This document shows, one piece after another, positions 33,331 to 41,245 of a stretch of DNA of 64,000 nt (position 1 is its first letter; every line of letters starts with the position of its first letter). This DNA is from Collinsella aerofaciens (GTDB taxonomy: Bacteria; Actinomycetota; Coriobacteriia; Coriobacteriales; Coriobacteriaceae). The stretch covers positions 1 through 64,000 of the forward strand of contig NZ_JAQLFJ010000011.1 in assembly GCF_028206795.1 (NCBI RefSeq), written 5' to 3'. The position numbers were made by a program, and so were the translations under genes. The notes under the pieces are model-generated. The model did no database searches and was not told the DNA's origin. It saw only the letters and a program-made list of their open reading frames with translations.

Positions 33331-34185
33331 ATGTCCGTCCGCATTATTACCGATTCCGCAAGCGATATGTCGCCGGCGGAGCACCCCGCTCTGCGTGTTC
33401 TGCCGCTGTCCGTCACCTTTGGCACCGATGTGTATATGGATGGCGTCGACATCGATCACCAGCGCTTTTACGAGATGCTTGTGGAGCGCGATGAGCTGCC
33501 CAAGACCGGTCAGGTCAACCCGTACGCCTTTTCGCAGGCGATTGCCGAAGCGCGTGAGGCCGGCGATGAGGCCGTGATTATTACCGTGGGCGCCAAGCTC
33601 TCGGGCACCAACCAGAGTGCTCGTACGGCACTTGCCGAGGCGCCGGGCGGCGACATGTTCGTCGTGGACAGCAATAACGTGACCTTGGGCGAGCGCGTGC
33701 TGGTCGAGTATGCGCTGCGCCTGGTGGACGAGGGCCAGGGCGCGGCTCAGGTTGCGGCGGCTGTCGAGGCCGTGCGCGACCGCGTGGTCGTCATCGGCCT
33801 GCTCGAGACGCTGGAGTACCTGGTGCGCGGCGGTCGCCTGTCTGCTGCGGCCGGTGCCGTGGGTACGCTGCTCAACGTAAAGCCCGTGGTGGCTGCCGAG
33901 GACGGTCTGATCGTGCAGCTGGGCAAGGCGCGCGGTTCCAAGAACGGACGTAACCTGCTCAACCAGAAGGTCGAAAAGGCGGGCGGCATCGACTTTTCCA
34001 TGCCGCTGGCGCTCGGCTATACGGGCCTTTCGGATGCGGTGCTCAAGAAGTATATCGAGGACAGCGCGGCACTGTGGGCTGGCCATACCGAGGGCGAACT
34101 GCCCGTTCACACCATCGGCGCCACCATCGGCACCCATGTAGGCCCCGGCGCCGTAGCCGTAGCCTTCTTCCAGCCCGTTAACTAG
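33331..34185 (+). CDS. DegV-family fatty-acid-binding protein
   Basis: A 284-residue DegV-family protein. Members bind a fatty acid and include FakB, which presents fatty acids to the kinase FakA. Family landmarks are the start VRIITDSASDMSP, the TGQVNPYAF segment near residue 57 (family usually TSQP/TSQVN), the ligand-binding SGTNQSA, and the second-domain stretch LEYLVRGGRLSAAAGAVGTL with KPVV following. AAAGGA lies seven bases before ATG 33331. No fakA is nearby. The repeat at 34196-34235 follows directly. The family assignment is firm; a role in FakAB-type lipid scavenging is inference. Confidence 0.9.
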   Translation: MSVRIITDSASDMSPAEHPALRVLPLSVTFGTDVYMDGVDIDHQRFYEMLVERDELPKTGQVNPYAFSQAIAEAREAGDEAVIITVGAKLSGTNQSARTALAEAPGGDMFVVDSNNVTLGERVLVEYALRLVDEGQGAAQVAAAVEAVRDRVVVIGLLETLEYLVRGGRLSAAAGAVGTLLNVKPVVAAEDGLIVQLGKARGSKNGRNLLNQKVEKAGGIDFSMPLALGYTGLSDAVLKKYIEDSAALWAGHTEGELPVHTIGATIGTHVGPGAVAVAFFQPVN

Positions 34186-34195
34186 CCCACCTGCC

Positions 34196-34235
34196 AAAAC
34201 CACCACAAAGGGGACAGGCACCTTTGTGGTGGTTT
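34196..34235. repeat. GGTGGTTTT palindrome, copy 3
   Basis: Same palindrome, orientation as copy 1 (GGGGACAGGCACC). It lies between the DegV gene and the Ogt-like gene, 29 bases before that gene's start codon, so its right arm is within the promoter or leader of that gene. Confidence 0.85.
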
Positions 34236-34264
34236 ATGCTATTCCGGGTGGAAGGGGGCGAGCA

Positions 34265-34585
34265 ATGGCGTCTGAGGGCTTTTTTGAGCGGGTGTACGAG
34301 GTGGTCGAGCAGATTCCCGAGGGGATGGTCGCCACGTATGGTCAGGTGGCGCTGCTTGCTGGACGTCCACGAAGTGCGCGGTACGTGGGGTATGCCCTGC
34401 ATGGCAATCCGCGCCCCGGCGAGATTCCCTGTCACCGCGTGGTGTTTGCCGATGGCCGCATATGCGATGGTTTTGCTTTTGGCGGTCCCGATGCTCAACG
34501 TGAGCTTTTGCTAGGGGAGGGTGTGGCGTTTAAGGACGACATGCACGTCGACTTGGCCGCCTGTCGCTGGCCTGCAGGGCTCTAG
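34265..34585 (+). CDS. Ogt/ATL-like DNA repair protein
   Basis: A 106-residue protein equal to the C-terminal DNA-binding domain of O6-alkylguanine-DNA alkyltransferases. The active-site motif IPCHRVV is intact with Cys56, so it is a methyltransferase-type protein rather than the alkyltransferase-like group with Trp at that position. The helix-turn-helix part is VATYGQVALLAGRPRSARYV, and YALHGNPRPGEIP precedes the active site. It lacks the N-terminal domain of full Ogt, as is common for short YbaZ/Ogt relatives. It is flanked on both sides by copies of the palindromic repeat. Start at ATG 34265 with a purine-rich GGGGGCGAGCA upstream. Confidence 0.85.
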   Translation: MASEGFFERVYEVVEQIPEGMVATYGQVALLAGRPRSARYVGYALHGNPRPGEIPCHRVVFADGRICDGFAFGGPDAQRELLLGEGVAFKDDMHVDLAACRWPAGL

Positions 34586-34601
34586 CGGCTCTGCCGTCGC
34601 T

Positions 34602-34642
34602 TAAACCACCACAAAGGTGCCTATCCCCTTTGTGGTGGTTTT
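34602..34642. repeat. GGTGGTTTT palindrome, copy 4
   Basis: Same palindrome with the loop variant GGTGCCTATCCCC, 16 bases after the Ogt-like gene, where it can act as its terminator. The 180 bases that follow, up to the trpS terminator, hold nothing I recognise. Confidence 0.85.
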
Positions 34643-34822
34643 GGCAGGTTTACCGAGGTTAACTTATGGAGAAGGTATGGCGGCGCGGTTTGTCGCAGCA
34701 AAGTAAACCACGGTGAACTATATTGTTTTCAGCAACGGAGCAGGCAATAGGCGATGAAAAAGCCTGCCCTGTTGAGTTTGATTCGCATTCCTCCCCTCTG
34801 TGCGATTCAACGGTGTACTTCG

Positions 34823-34864
34823 GGAACAGGCCCGCTGGCAACTATCTGCCAGCGGGCCTGTTCC
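34823..34864 (-). terminator. Terminator-like hairpin after trpS
   Basis: An 18-bp perfect stem (left arm GGAACAGGCCCGCTGGCA) with a 6-base loop, about 50 bases past the trpS stop. The T-run is weak on either strand, so efficiency is uncertain. Confidence 0.65.
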
Positions 34865-34916
34865 TGTTTCGGTGAGGATTCAGCCTCACCGTCTATGTTG
34901 TGCGAAGGCGCTTTGC

Positions 34917-35966
34917 CTAGTACACCATGCCCATGGCGTCCTGAACCTCGGCCAGGGTCTGCTCGGCAATCTCGTTGGCGCGACGGTTGCCCTCGTGCAG
35001 CACGTCCTTCACATAGTCCAGATCGTTCTCATAGCGCTGACGACGCTCGCGGATCGGCGCGAAGTACTCGTTGACGGCCTCGGTCACGTACTTCTTGAGC
35101 TGGCCGGAGCCGCCCATGCCAATCTCCTCGGCAATCTCGACCTCGGAACGGCCAGTGCAGATGGCGGCGGTTGAAAGCAGGCCGGACACGCCGGGGCGGT
35201 TCTCGGGATCGAACGTGATCATGCGCTCGGAGTCGGTCTGGCTCTTCTTGATGCGCTTGGCCGTCTCCTCGGCGGTCATCGAGATGTTGATGGCGTTGCC
35301 GTAGCTCTTGCTCATCTTGCGACCGTCCAGGCCCGGCAGTAGCGGGGTCTCGGACAGCAGCGCTTCGACCTCGGGGAACACTTTGCCGTAGCGGTTGTTA
35401 AAGCGGCGGGCGATGGTGCGGGTGAGCTCGATGTGCGGCAGCTGGTCGCGACCGACGGGCACCACATTGCCCTTGCAGAACAGGATGTCGCAGGCCTGGT
35501 GCACCGGGTAGGTGAGCAGAAGGCCGGTGAGCTCGTGGCCCGAGGCCTCCATCTCGGCCTTGACCGTGGGGTTGCGCGCCAGCTCGGCCTCGGAGACCAG
35601 CGACAGGAACGGCAGCATGAGCTGGTTGGCGGCGGGCACGGCGGAGTGCGCGTAGATCATGGTCTTGTCGGGGTCGATGCCGCAGGCAAGGTAGTCCATG
35701 ACCATGTTGTACACGTTGTCCTGGATGTGCTCGGTCGTGTCGCGGTCAGTGATGACCTGGTAGTCGGCGATGAGCACGTTGGTCTTGGCGCCCATGTTCT
35801 GCAGCTCAACACGGCCCTTAAGGGTGCCGAAGTAGTGACCCAGATGCAGACGGCCGGTGGGGCGGTCGCCGGTGAGCATGGTGAACTTGTCGGGCGTCTT
35901 GGCCAGGCCCTCGCGAATGGCGTTGCTCTTTTGCAGCGCGACTTCGTAGCTGTTCTCGTTTGGCAT
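34917..35966 (-). CDS. trpS: Tryptophanyl-tRNA synthetase
   Basis: Charges tRNA-Trp. A 349-residue class I synthetase of the usual bacterial size, with the HIGH-type motif HLGH (residues 41-44), the KMSKS loop (217-221), and TGDRPTGRL just before the first. I start at ATG 35966 (MPNENSYEV) because AGGAGC lies five bases upstream on the minus strand; the longer open frame adds 48 residues with no family resemblance. It is transcribed alone, from a start about 160 bases from the WecA/TagO gene end, with a long hairpin behind it. Confidence 0.96.
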   Translation of the reverse strand: MPNENSYEVALQKSNAIREGLAKTPDKFTMLTGDRPTGRLHLGHYFGTLKGRVELQNMGAKTNVLIADYQVITDRDTTEHIQDNVYNMVMDYLACGIDPDKTMIYAHSAVPAANQLMLPFLSLVSEAELARNPTVKAEMEASGHELTGLLLTYPVHQACDILFCKGNVVPVGRDQLPHIELTRTIARRFNNRYGKVFPEVEALLSETPLLPGLDGRKMSKSYGNAINISMTAEETAKRIKKSQTDSERMITFDPENRPGVSGLLSTAAICTGRSEVEIAEEIGMGGSGQLKKYVTEAVNEYFAPIRERRQRYENDLDYVKDVLHEGNRRANEIAEQTLAEVQDAMGMVY

Positions 35967-36125
35967 AATTGCTCCTAACGTATGTTCATGGGTCAAGATG
36001 ATAACGCGTTTATTGGAGGGGCGGGGCGTAAGTAGGCGAGGGGCTGGCAAGGGGTGGCTTACGCGATTGATGCGATGTAGTTGCACTTGGTCAGCGATGC
36101 CTTGGCACATTCTCGGCAGCTTACC

Positions 36126-37325
36126 CTAGAGCTTGTGGTGGCGCTCTTCCTTACGTTCTTCGGCTGCCTGCTCCTCCTGCTTAAAGGCGGGGTCGTCGGG
36201 GGTGACGAGCTCATCCTCGTGTGTGCGCTTGTTGTAATGGTGGCGCAGCACGGGCTCAAACAGATGTAGATGCTTGGCAAAGGCCGCCGAGCCAATGGCG
36301 AGCACGGTAAAGATGAGCACGCGCATGGGCACCTCGACCTGGTTAATCGCGGCGGCGCCGGCCGAAAGCATAATGCACCAGGCGTAGATGAGGAGCACTG
36401 CCTGTTTTTGGTTGTAGCCCTCTTGGATCAGGCGGTGGTGGATGTGGCCCTTGTCGGCCTGCCCGATGCTAATGTGGGCGCGCTTGCGGCGCACGATGGC
36501 GCTAAACGTGTCGATGATGGGCACGCCGGCAACGATGAGTGGGATGATAAGCGAGGTGAGCGCGGCGGTGCGGCTCACGTTGAGCAACGAGATGGAGCCC
36601 AGCGCAAAGCCCAGAAGCAGCGACCCCGAGTCGCCCAAGAAGATGCTTGCGGGGTTGAAGTTGTAGCGCAAAAAGGCCAGGCAGGCGCCAAAGAGCGCAA
36701 TGGAGAGCGCGGCGGCGTCGATGCGGCCCGAGAGAACGGCCATCGAAAACATGGTGAACGACGCGATGCCGCAGATGCCCGTGGCCAAGCCGTCGAGGCC
36801 GTCGATGAGGTTAATGATGTTGGTGAATGCCACCAGATAGATCACGGTGATGGGGTAGGCGAGCCATCCGAGCATGATCTCGCCGGGGGCAAACGGGTTG
36901 ACGATGACGCCGATGCGCAGGCCGCCCACGCAGGCGATGAGCGCGGCGAGGACCTGACCGGCCAGTTTTTGCTTGGGCTTGAGCTGGAAGACGTCGTCGA
37001 TAGCGCCGGTCGCAAAGATGACGGTAAAGGAGAGCGCCAGCATGGGATAGCTAATGTGAAGGCGCGGGTGCGGCACCAGGACGGGCGGCCAGCCTAGGTG
37101 CCAGGTGCCTAGGATTTGCACAATGCAGGCAACGACCAGGCCCAAAAACACCGCCGTTCCGCCCAAACGCGGGATGGGCTTGGTGTTGATGCGGCGCTTG
37201 GAAGGATAGTCGACGGCGTCGAGCTTAATTGCCAAGCGCTTGACCAGGGGCACAATGAGGAAGGTCGTGATAAAGGCCGCCGCTGCCACGCATAGGTACG
37301 GTATGTAGCTCGGGGATGAAGCCAT
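36126..37325 (-). CDS. WecA/TagO-type undecaprenyl-phosphate sugar-1-phosphate transferase
   Basis: An integral-membrane transferase of about 399 residues in the MraY/WecA/TagO family, which links a sugar-1-phosphate (usually GlcNAc-1-P) to undecaprenyl phosphate as the first step of a cell-wall or surface glycan. Catalytic motifs are present in order: the paired Asp of ATGAIDDVFQLKPKQKL, the NLIDGLDGLATG loop, FLGDSGSLLLGF and the cytoplasmic HIHHRL. About ten hydrophobic segments are followed by a charged 40-residue tail. The start is uncertain: ATG 37325 and a TTG six codons earlier both lack a clear ribosome binding site. The 5' side faces a structured intergenic region (37518-37701) that could be its leader. 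Confidence 0.9.
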   Translation of the reverse strand: MASSPSYIPYLCVAAAAFITTFLIVPLVKRLAIKLDAVDYPSKRRINTKPIPRLGGTAVFLGLVVACIVQILGTWHLGWPPVLVPHPRLHISYPMLALSFTVIFATGAIDDVFQLKPKQKLAGQVLAALIACVGGLRIGVIVNPFAPGEIMLGWLAYPITVIYLVAFTNIINLIDGLDGLATGICGIASFTMFSMAVLSGRIDAAALSIALFGACLAFLRYNFNPASIFLGDSGSLLLGFALGSISLLNVSRTAALTSLIIPLIVAGVPIIDTFSAIVRRKRAHISIGQADKGHIHHRLIQEGYNQKQAVLLIYAWCIMLSAGAAAINQVEVPMRVLIFTVLAIGSAAFAKHLHLFEPVLRHHYNKRTHEDELVTPDDPAFKQEEQAAEERKEERHHKL

Positions 37326-37517
37326 GAATCTAAAAACCGCCAAGCGTCGAAGGAAAAGGTCAGAAGAACGCCATGCGCAAAGGGCATAGCCGAACCATGA
37401 TACTCGACCACGGGGGGTGCATGGAATTGCATGCAGCGATAATCACGCGCTTACCAGATATTGGGATGTTGTCGATGGCTTGTCGGGATACCGGCGGGGA
37501 TCCATATGGGCTGTAAT

Positions 37518-37544
37518 GGTGGTTTTCGGCAAATGAAAACCACC
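37518..37544. other. 10-bp perfect hairpin
   Basis: GGTGGTTTTC pairing with GAAAACCACC across a 7-base loop, between the candidate RNA and the WecA/TagO gene. The sequence recalls the arms of the GGTGGTTTT palindromes but lacks their loop. Confidence 0.5.
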
Positions 37545-37559
37545 CCCCACGTTACGAAA

Positions 37560-37701
37560 ATGAACCCACCTAAAACAGGTGGGTGCCCTCATCGACTGTT
37601 CCAGCGTCCTTAACAACGAAGGATACCTGTACTAGGTACGACTGTGTGGGCTCCCTAAATAAACGCGACGGTTCACCCAGTTGCTCCGCGGGGGGCGGAA
37701 T
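37560..37701 (-). ncRNA. Candidate structured RNA, family not identified
   Basis: About 140 bases on the minus strand. A TATGAT -10 hexamer (37708-37713 complement) precedes it. Possible local hairpins are TACCT-N5-AGGTA and TCCTT-N7-AAGGA, and TGGGTG near the start can pair with CACCCA near the end. It ends in a terminator-like hairpin (ACCCACCT and AGGTGGGT, 37564-37584) followed by TCATTTT. It could be a free RNA (a 6S-like regulator is one thought) or the leader of the WecA/TagO gene. There is no family match I can prove. Confidence 0.4.
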
Positions 37702-37738
37702 ACCTACATCATAAAGCGGCACTTTATCGATTCCAGTC

Positions 37739-37767
37739 TTGACATTACAAAAATCGTGTCGGACGAT
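37739..37767 (+). promoter_or_regulatory. Candidate promoter of the radical-SAM gene
   Basis: TTGACA, a 17-base spacer, then GACGAT, about 85 bases before the start codon at 37851. Confidence 0.4.
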
Positions 37768-37850
37768 TACGGCGCCTTGGGCTCGAGCCGTCTGTGCGGT
37801 TGGTCCCTTTACGTTTGAGCTGCTGAATCATTGTTTTGGAGCATGTTTTT

Positions 37851-38795
37851 ATGCCGACGTCGTTGACCGAACTTTTTTCGCCCGCCTGCCATTTGTGTCC
37901 GCGCCGTTGCGGTGCGGCGCGCGACGAGGGCGCGCGTGGCGTGTGCGGCGCCGACAACACGCTTAAGGTCGCCCGCGCGGCGCTCCATATGTGGGAGGAG
38001 CCGCCCATTTCGGGCGAGGCCGGCTCGGGTACGATTTTCTTTAGCGGCTGTTCGCTCAAATGTATCTACTGCCAAAACCACGAGATCTCGACGGGCAATT
38101 TCGGTCTTGAGATTTTGCCCGAGCGTTTGGTCGAGATTATGCTGGAGCTGCAGGACCAGGGCGCCAATAACATCAACCTGGTGACGGCGACGCACTATGC
38201 GCACCTGTTGCCTGCCGCGATTGCCGCGGCACGGACGCGCGGGTTGGTCATCCCAATTGTCTACAACACGAGTGGTTACGAGCGCGCGAGTGCCGTGGCG
38301 GCGCTGGGCGACCTTGTCGACGTGTGGCTTACGGACTTTAAATATGCCGATGCCGGGCTTGCTCAGTCGCTTTCTCATATTAAGGACTACCCGCGCGTGG
38401 CCGTGTCGGGTCTGGCCCAGATGGCGCGCGAGATTGAGCGCCGCGGGGGAGAGCTGGTAGACGAGGACGGGCTCATGAGGCGCGGCATAATCGTGCGTCA
38501 TCTGGTGCTGCCGGGGCATGCGGACGATTCGTGCCGCGTGTTGGACCTGGTGTGGCAGACGGTGGGCGACGTGCCGATCTCGGTCATGAACCAGTACACG
38601 CCCAATGCCCTCATGCGCGAACAAGGCGGCGACCTGGCGCGCGCCGTGACGCGCGAGGAGTACGAGCAGGTGCTCGACCATGCCGACGACCTGGGCTTTA
38701 CGACGATGTTTTGGCAAGAAGGCGGCGCGGTAGACGAGAGCTTTACCCCGGCGTTCGATACCACCGGTGTTCTTACTAGTGCTCAAACCAGCTAA
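37851..38795 (+). CDS. Radical-SAM protein, PflA-like
   Basis: A 314-residue radical-SAM enzyme of the group annotated as putative pyruvate formate-lyase activating proteins. The iron-sulphur motif is C67-x3-C71-x2-C74 in SGCSLKCIYCQNHEIS. An extra N-terminal cysteine set (ACHLCPRRCGAARDEGARGVC) precedes it, as usual for this subfamily, and may hold a second metal site. Later blocks WLTDFKYADAG and VMNQYTPN also fit. No glycyl-radical enzyme is adjacent, so its target is unknown. A GGAG about nine bases before ATG 37851 decides the start. It is followed by a long inverted-repeat element. Confidence 0.85.
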   Translation: MPTSLTELFSPACHLCPRRCGAARDEGARGVCGADNTLKVARAALHMWEEPPISGEAGSGTIFFSGCSLKCIYCQNHEISTGNFGLEILPERLVEIMLELQDQGANNINLVTATHYAHLLPAAIAAARTRGLVIPIVYNTSGYERASAVAALGDLVDVWLTDFKYADAGLAQSLSHIKDYPRVAVSGLAQMAREIERRGGELVDEDGLMRRGIIVRHLVLPGHADDSCRVLDLVWQTVGDVPISVMNQYTPNALMREQGGDLARAVTREEYEQVLDHADDLGFTTMFWQEGGAVDESFTPAFDTTGVLTSAQTS

Positions 38796-38921
38796 TCTGG
38801 GACGAGGCTCTTTGAGTAGTCTTTTTGGGACGGGGCTGTTTTAGCTACCCCTGCCGCTGTTCGACCAAACCGTTCGCGTTGTCTGTCGGGGTAGCTAAAA
38901 CAGCCGCGTCCCAAAAAGACT
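38790..38921. repeat. Inverted-repeat element with 34-base arms
   Basis: Arms at 38818-38851 and 38888-38921 are complementary over 34 bases with one mismatch, separated by 36 bases. The left arm begins AGTCTTTTTGGGACGGGGCT. A preceding segment, AGCTAATCTGGGACGAGGCT, matches the head of the repeats at 22634 and 25734, linking the families. It directly follows the radical-SAM gene and precedes the tRNA-Ala promoter. Non-coding. Confidence 0.8.
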
Positions 38922-38933
38922 GGGTATTGGGCG

Positions 38934-38961
38934 TTGACAGTTGGCGAGCCGTAGGTAAAAT
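38934..38961 (+). promoter_or_regulatory. Promoter of tRNA-Ala
   Basis: A perfect TTGACA, a 16-base spacer, then TAAAAT; the tRNA begins 13 bases downstream. Confidence 0.75.
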
Positions 38962-38974
38962 ATCGACTTGTCCT

Positions 38975-39047
38975 GGGGACGTAGCTCAGTTGGGAGAGCG
39001 CTGCCGTCGCATGGCAGAGGCCGAGGGTTCGACTCCCTTCGTCTCCA
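38975..39047 (+). tRNA. tRNA-Ala (anticodon CGC)
   Basis: A full cloverleaf of 73 bases. The anticodon stem is CTGCC/GGCAG with loop GTCGCAT, giving anticodon CGC, which reads GCG. The G3-U70 wobble pair in the acceptor stem is the alanine identity element. CCA is not encoded. Confidence 0.95.
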
Positions 39048-39111
39048 CCCTTGGATTTGATAAGCCGCTGACATTGTGTCGGCGGCTTTTTTTAAAAGAA
39101 AGGGCTGTACC

Positions 39112-39552
39112 ATGGCCAAGCTTGAGTCCCAACCACTGTCTGCCGAGGAACGCGCCGAGTTGGAAGAGCTCCGCGCCGAGAAAGCTCGTCGCGAGGCCCA
39201 GGAAGAGGCACGCCGCGAGCGTGAGGAGCTGGCCGCCCTGCGTGCCGAGCGCGAGAAGGCCGAGGAGGCCGCCGCGAACGTCGCCCCCGCGCCCAAGCCC
39301 GCCGCCGCGAAGCCCGCGCCCACCGCACCTAAACCTCAGCCTAAAAAGGTCGCTCGTTCCAAGTCCGTCGAGCCCAAGCCGAGCCGTGACGAGATGACCT
39401 TTGCCCAGCGCATGGTTACCTCCAAGGAGCCTACGGGCGAGAACGAGATCCCTGGCATGGCGCCGGCTCAAAAAATCATCATTGTCCTTGCCCTCATCGC
39501 GTTTGTCATCTTTATGGGCTACACGATCCTGACCAGCATGGGCCTGCTCTAG
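39112..39552 (+). CDS. Small coiled-coil membrane protein
   Basis: A 146-residue protein I do not recognise. Residues 10 to about 60 are a highly charged Glu/Arg/Ala coiled coil, residues 60-90 a Pro/Ala/Lys linker (APAPKPAAAKPAPTAPKPQP), and the end is one membrane helix (IIIVLALIAFVIFMGYTIL). That makes it a C-terminally anchored protein with its coiled coil in the cytoplasm, probably linking the membrane to another partner. It has a good GAAAGGG ribosome binding site, lies 64 bases after tRNA-Ala, and precedes pncB by 84 bases in the same direction. Confidence 0.75.
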   Translation: MAKLESQPLSAEERAELEELRAEKARREAQEEARREREELAALRAEREKAEEAAANVAPAPKPAAAKPAPTAPKPQPKKVARSKSVEPKPSRDEMTFAQRMVTSKEPTGENEIPGMAPAQKIIIVLALIAFVIFMGYTILTSMGLL

Positions 39553-39636
39553 CCCATTCGCGCTGGGTGCCATGCCCGAACACTCTGCCCTTTTCCAACC
39601 CTCAACCTCTGCACAACGCATCCGAAAGGTCGCCCC

Positions 39637-41142
39637 ATGGCTTTGACCGACATCTCGCATCCCACCGACATTGCAATGCTCACCGATCTGTACGAGCTCA
39701 CTATGGCCCAGGGCCTGTGGGAGAGCGGCAAGGCCAATGAGCAGGGTTGTTTTACCGCGTTTTACCGCGACCATCCCTTTGGCAGCGCCTATGCCGTCAT
39801 GTGCGGCACCGCCGAGCTGCCCGAGCTGGTCGAGAACCTGCGCTTTACGCCCGAGGATATCGACTACCTCGCCTCACTCCAGGCCCCGGCCGGCGGTGCG
39901 ATGTTCAAGCCTGCATTCCTCGACTACCTGCGCGATTTTCATGCACATGTAAACATCGACGCCGTCCCCGAGGGCGAGCTCGTCTTTCCGCGCGAACCCA
40001 TGGTTCGCGTCACCGGTCCCGCGCTGGAGTGCCAGCTGCTCGAAACGGCGCTGCTCAACATCGTCGGCTTCCAGACGCTTGTCGCCACCAAGACGGCGCG
40101 CGTGGTGCTGGCGGCGGACGGCCGTCCCGTTGCCGAGTTTGGCCTGCGCCGCGCCCAGGGTCCCGATGGCGGGCTGGCCGTCGCGCGCGCGAGCTACGTT
40201 GCCGGCTGCTCCTCTACGTCCAATGTGCTCGCCGGCCGCCGCTACGGTATTCCCGTCTTTGGCACGCATGCGCACAGCTGGGTCATGAGCTTCGACTCCG
40301 AGCTCGAGGCCTTCCGCGCCTTTGCCAAGTCGAGCCCCAAGAATTGCACGCTGCTCATCGACACCTACGACGTACGCGAGGGTTGCGAGCATGCCATTAC
40401 GGTTGCCAAGGAGATGGAAGCGGTGGGCGAGCGCCTGTCGGCCATTCGCATCGACTCCGGCGACCTCGCCAAGCTCTCCAAGTATGTGCGCGGCCGTTTT
40501 GATGCCGAGGGCCTGCCCTATGTGGGGATCTCGGTTTCTAACGATTTGGATGAGTACACGATTCAGTCGCTGCTCGACCAGGGCGCGCCTATCGATAGCT
40601 TTGGCGTGGGCACCAAGCTCGCGACCTGCTACGACCAGCCGGCGCTGGGCGGCGTGTACAAGCTCGCCGCCCGCCGTGCGAGTGAGACGGACCCGTGGAC
40701 GCCGGTGGTCAAGCTCTCCGAGCAGCCCTACAAGCGCACGATCCCGGGTGTGCAACGCGTGCGCCGTTATTACGACGGCTTTGGCGGCCCAGTCTGCGAC
40801 ATGATCTACGACGAGGACCATCTGGCGGGGGAGGGCGCCGCGCGCGGCAATACCCTCGTGGCCGTGAATGATGCCGCTCTGGTGACCGACGTGTCCGAAC
40901 TTGAGTATCGCGAGCTGCTGGTGCCGATCGTGCGCGATGGCAGTGCGGTGGCTCCGCGTGAGAGCATCCAGGACGCGCGCGAGCGTCGCGCCTGGGCACT
41001 TGACCATCTGGACGCAGCTTTCAAGCGCTTCCTGTACCCGCAGACCTATGTGGTGGGCATGGAGCAGGGCCTGGCTCAGGTGCGCGACGAGCTCGTGCGC
41101 AAGAACATGGCTGCGGCTTCGGCCTTCCCCTGGGCAAAATGA
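39637..41142 (+). CDS. pncB: Nicotinate phosphoribosyltransferase
   Basis: NAD salvage enzyme that joins nicotinate to phosphoribosyl pyrophosphate. The 501-residue protein has the family start (MLTDLYELTMAQGLW), the FGLRRAQGPDGG region, GTHAHSWVMSF with the regulatory or catalytic His, and SGDLAKLSKYVR with SFGVGTKLATC in the phosphate-binding barrel. Length and order are normal for the longer (Gram-positive-like) type. The stop codon lies inside a perfect inverted repeat (41136-41174) that probably serves as terminator. Confidence 0.95.
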   Translation: MALTDISHPTDIAMLTDLYELTMAQGLWESGKANEQGCFTAFYRDHPFGSAYAVMCGTAELPELVENLRFTPEDIDYLASLQAPAGGAMFKPAFLDYLRDFHAHVNIDAVPEGELVFPREPMVRVTGPALECQLLETALLNIVGFQTLVATKTARVVLAADGRPVAEFGLRRAQGPDGGLAVARASYVAGCSSTSNVLAGRRYGIPVFGTHAHSWVMSFDSELEAFRAFAKSSPKNCTLLIDTYDVREGCEHAITVAKEMEAVGERLSAIRIDSGDLAKLSKYVRGRFDAEGLPYVGISVSNDLDEYTIQSLLDQGAPIDSFGVGTKLATCYDQPALGGVYKLAARRASETDPWTPVVKLSEQPYKRTIPGVQRVRRYYDGFGGPVCDMIYDEDHLAGEGAARGNTLVAVNDAALVTDVSELEYRELLVPIVRDGSAVAPRESIQDARERRAWALDHLDAAFKRFLYPQTYVVGMEQGLAQVRDELVRKNMAAASAFPWAK

Positions 41143-41174
41143 TCCGAAGGGGACGGAGGAAAACGGATCATTTT
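41136..41174. repeat. Hairpin overlapping the pncB stop codon
   Basis: AAAATGATCCG pairs perfectly with CGGATCATTTT (11 bp); the loop contains GGGGACGGAGG. The stop TGA of pncB is in the left arm. A partial second copy lies at 49149-49178. It is terminator-like, with TTTT at the end of the right arm. Confidence 0.75.
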
Positions 41175-41245
41175 CGTCCGTTCCGCACCAGGCGCCCCGA
41201 CTGCCCCAGCTCGCCCGAACGCTCGACATTCGATTGGTTTGACGT

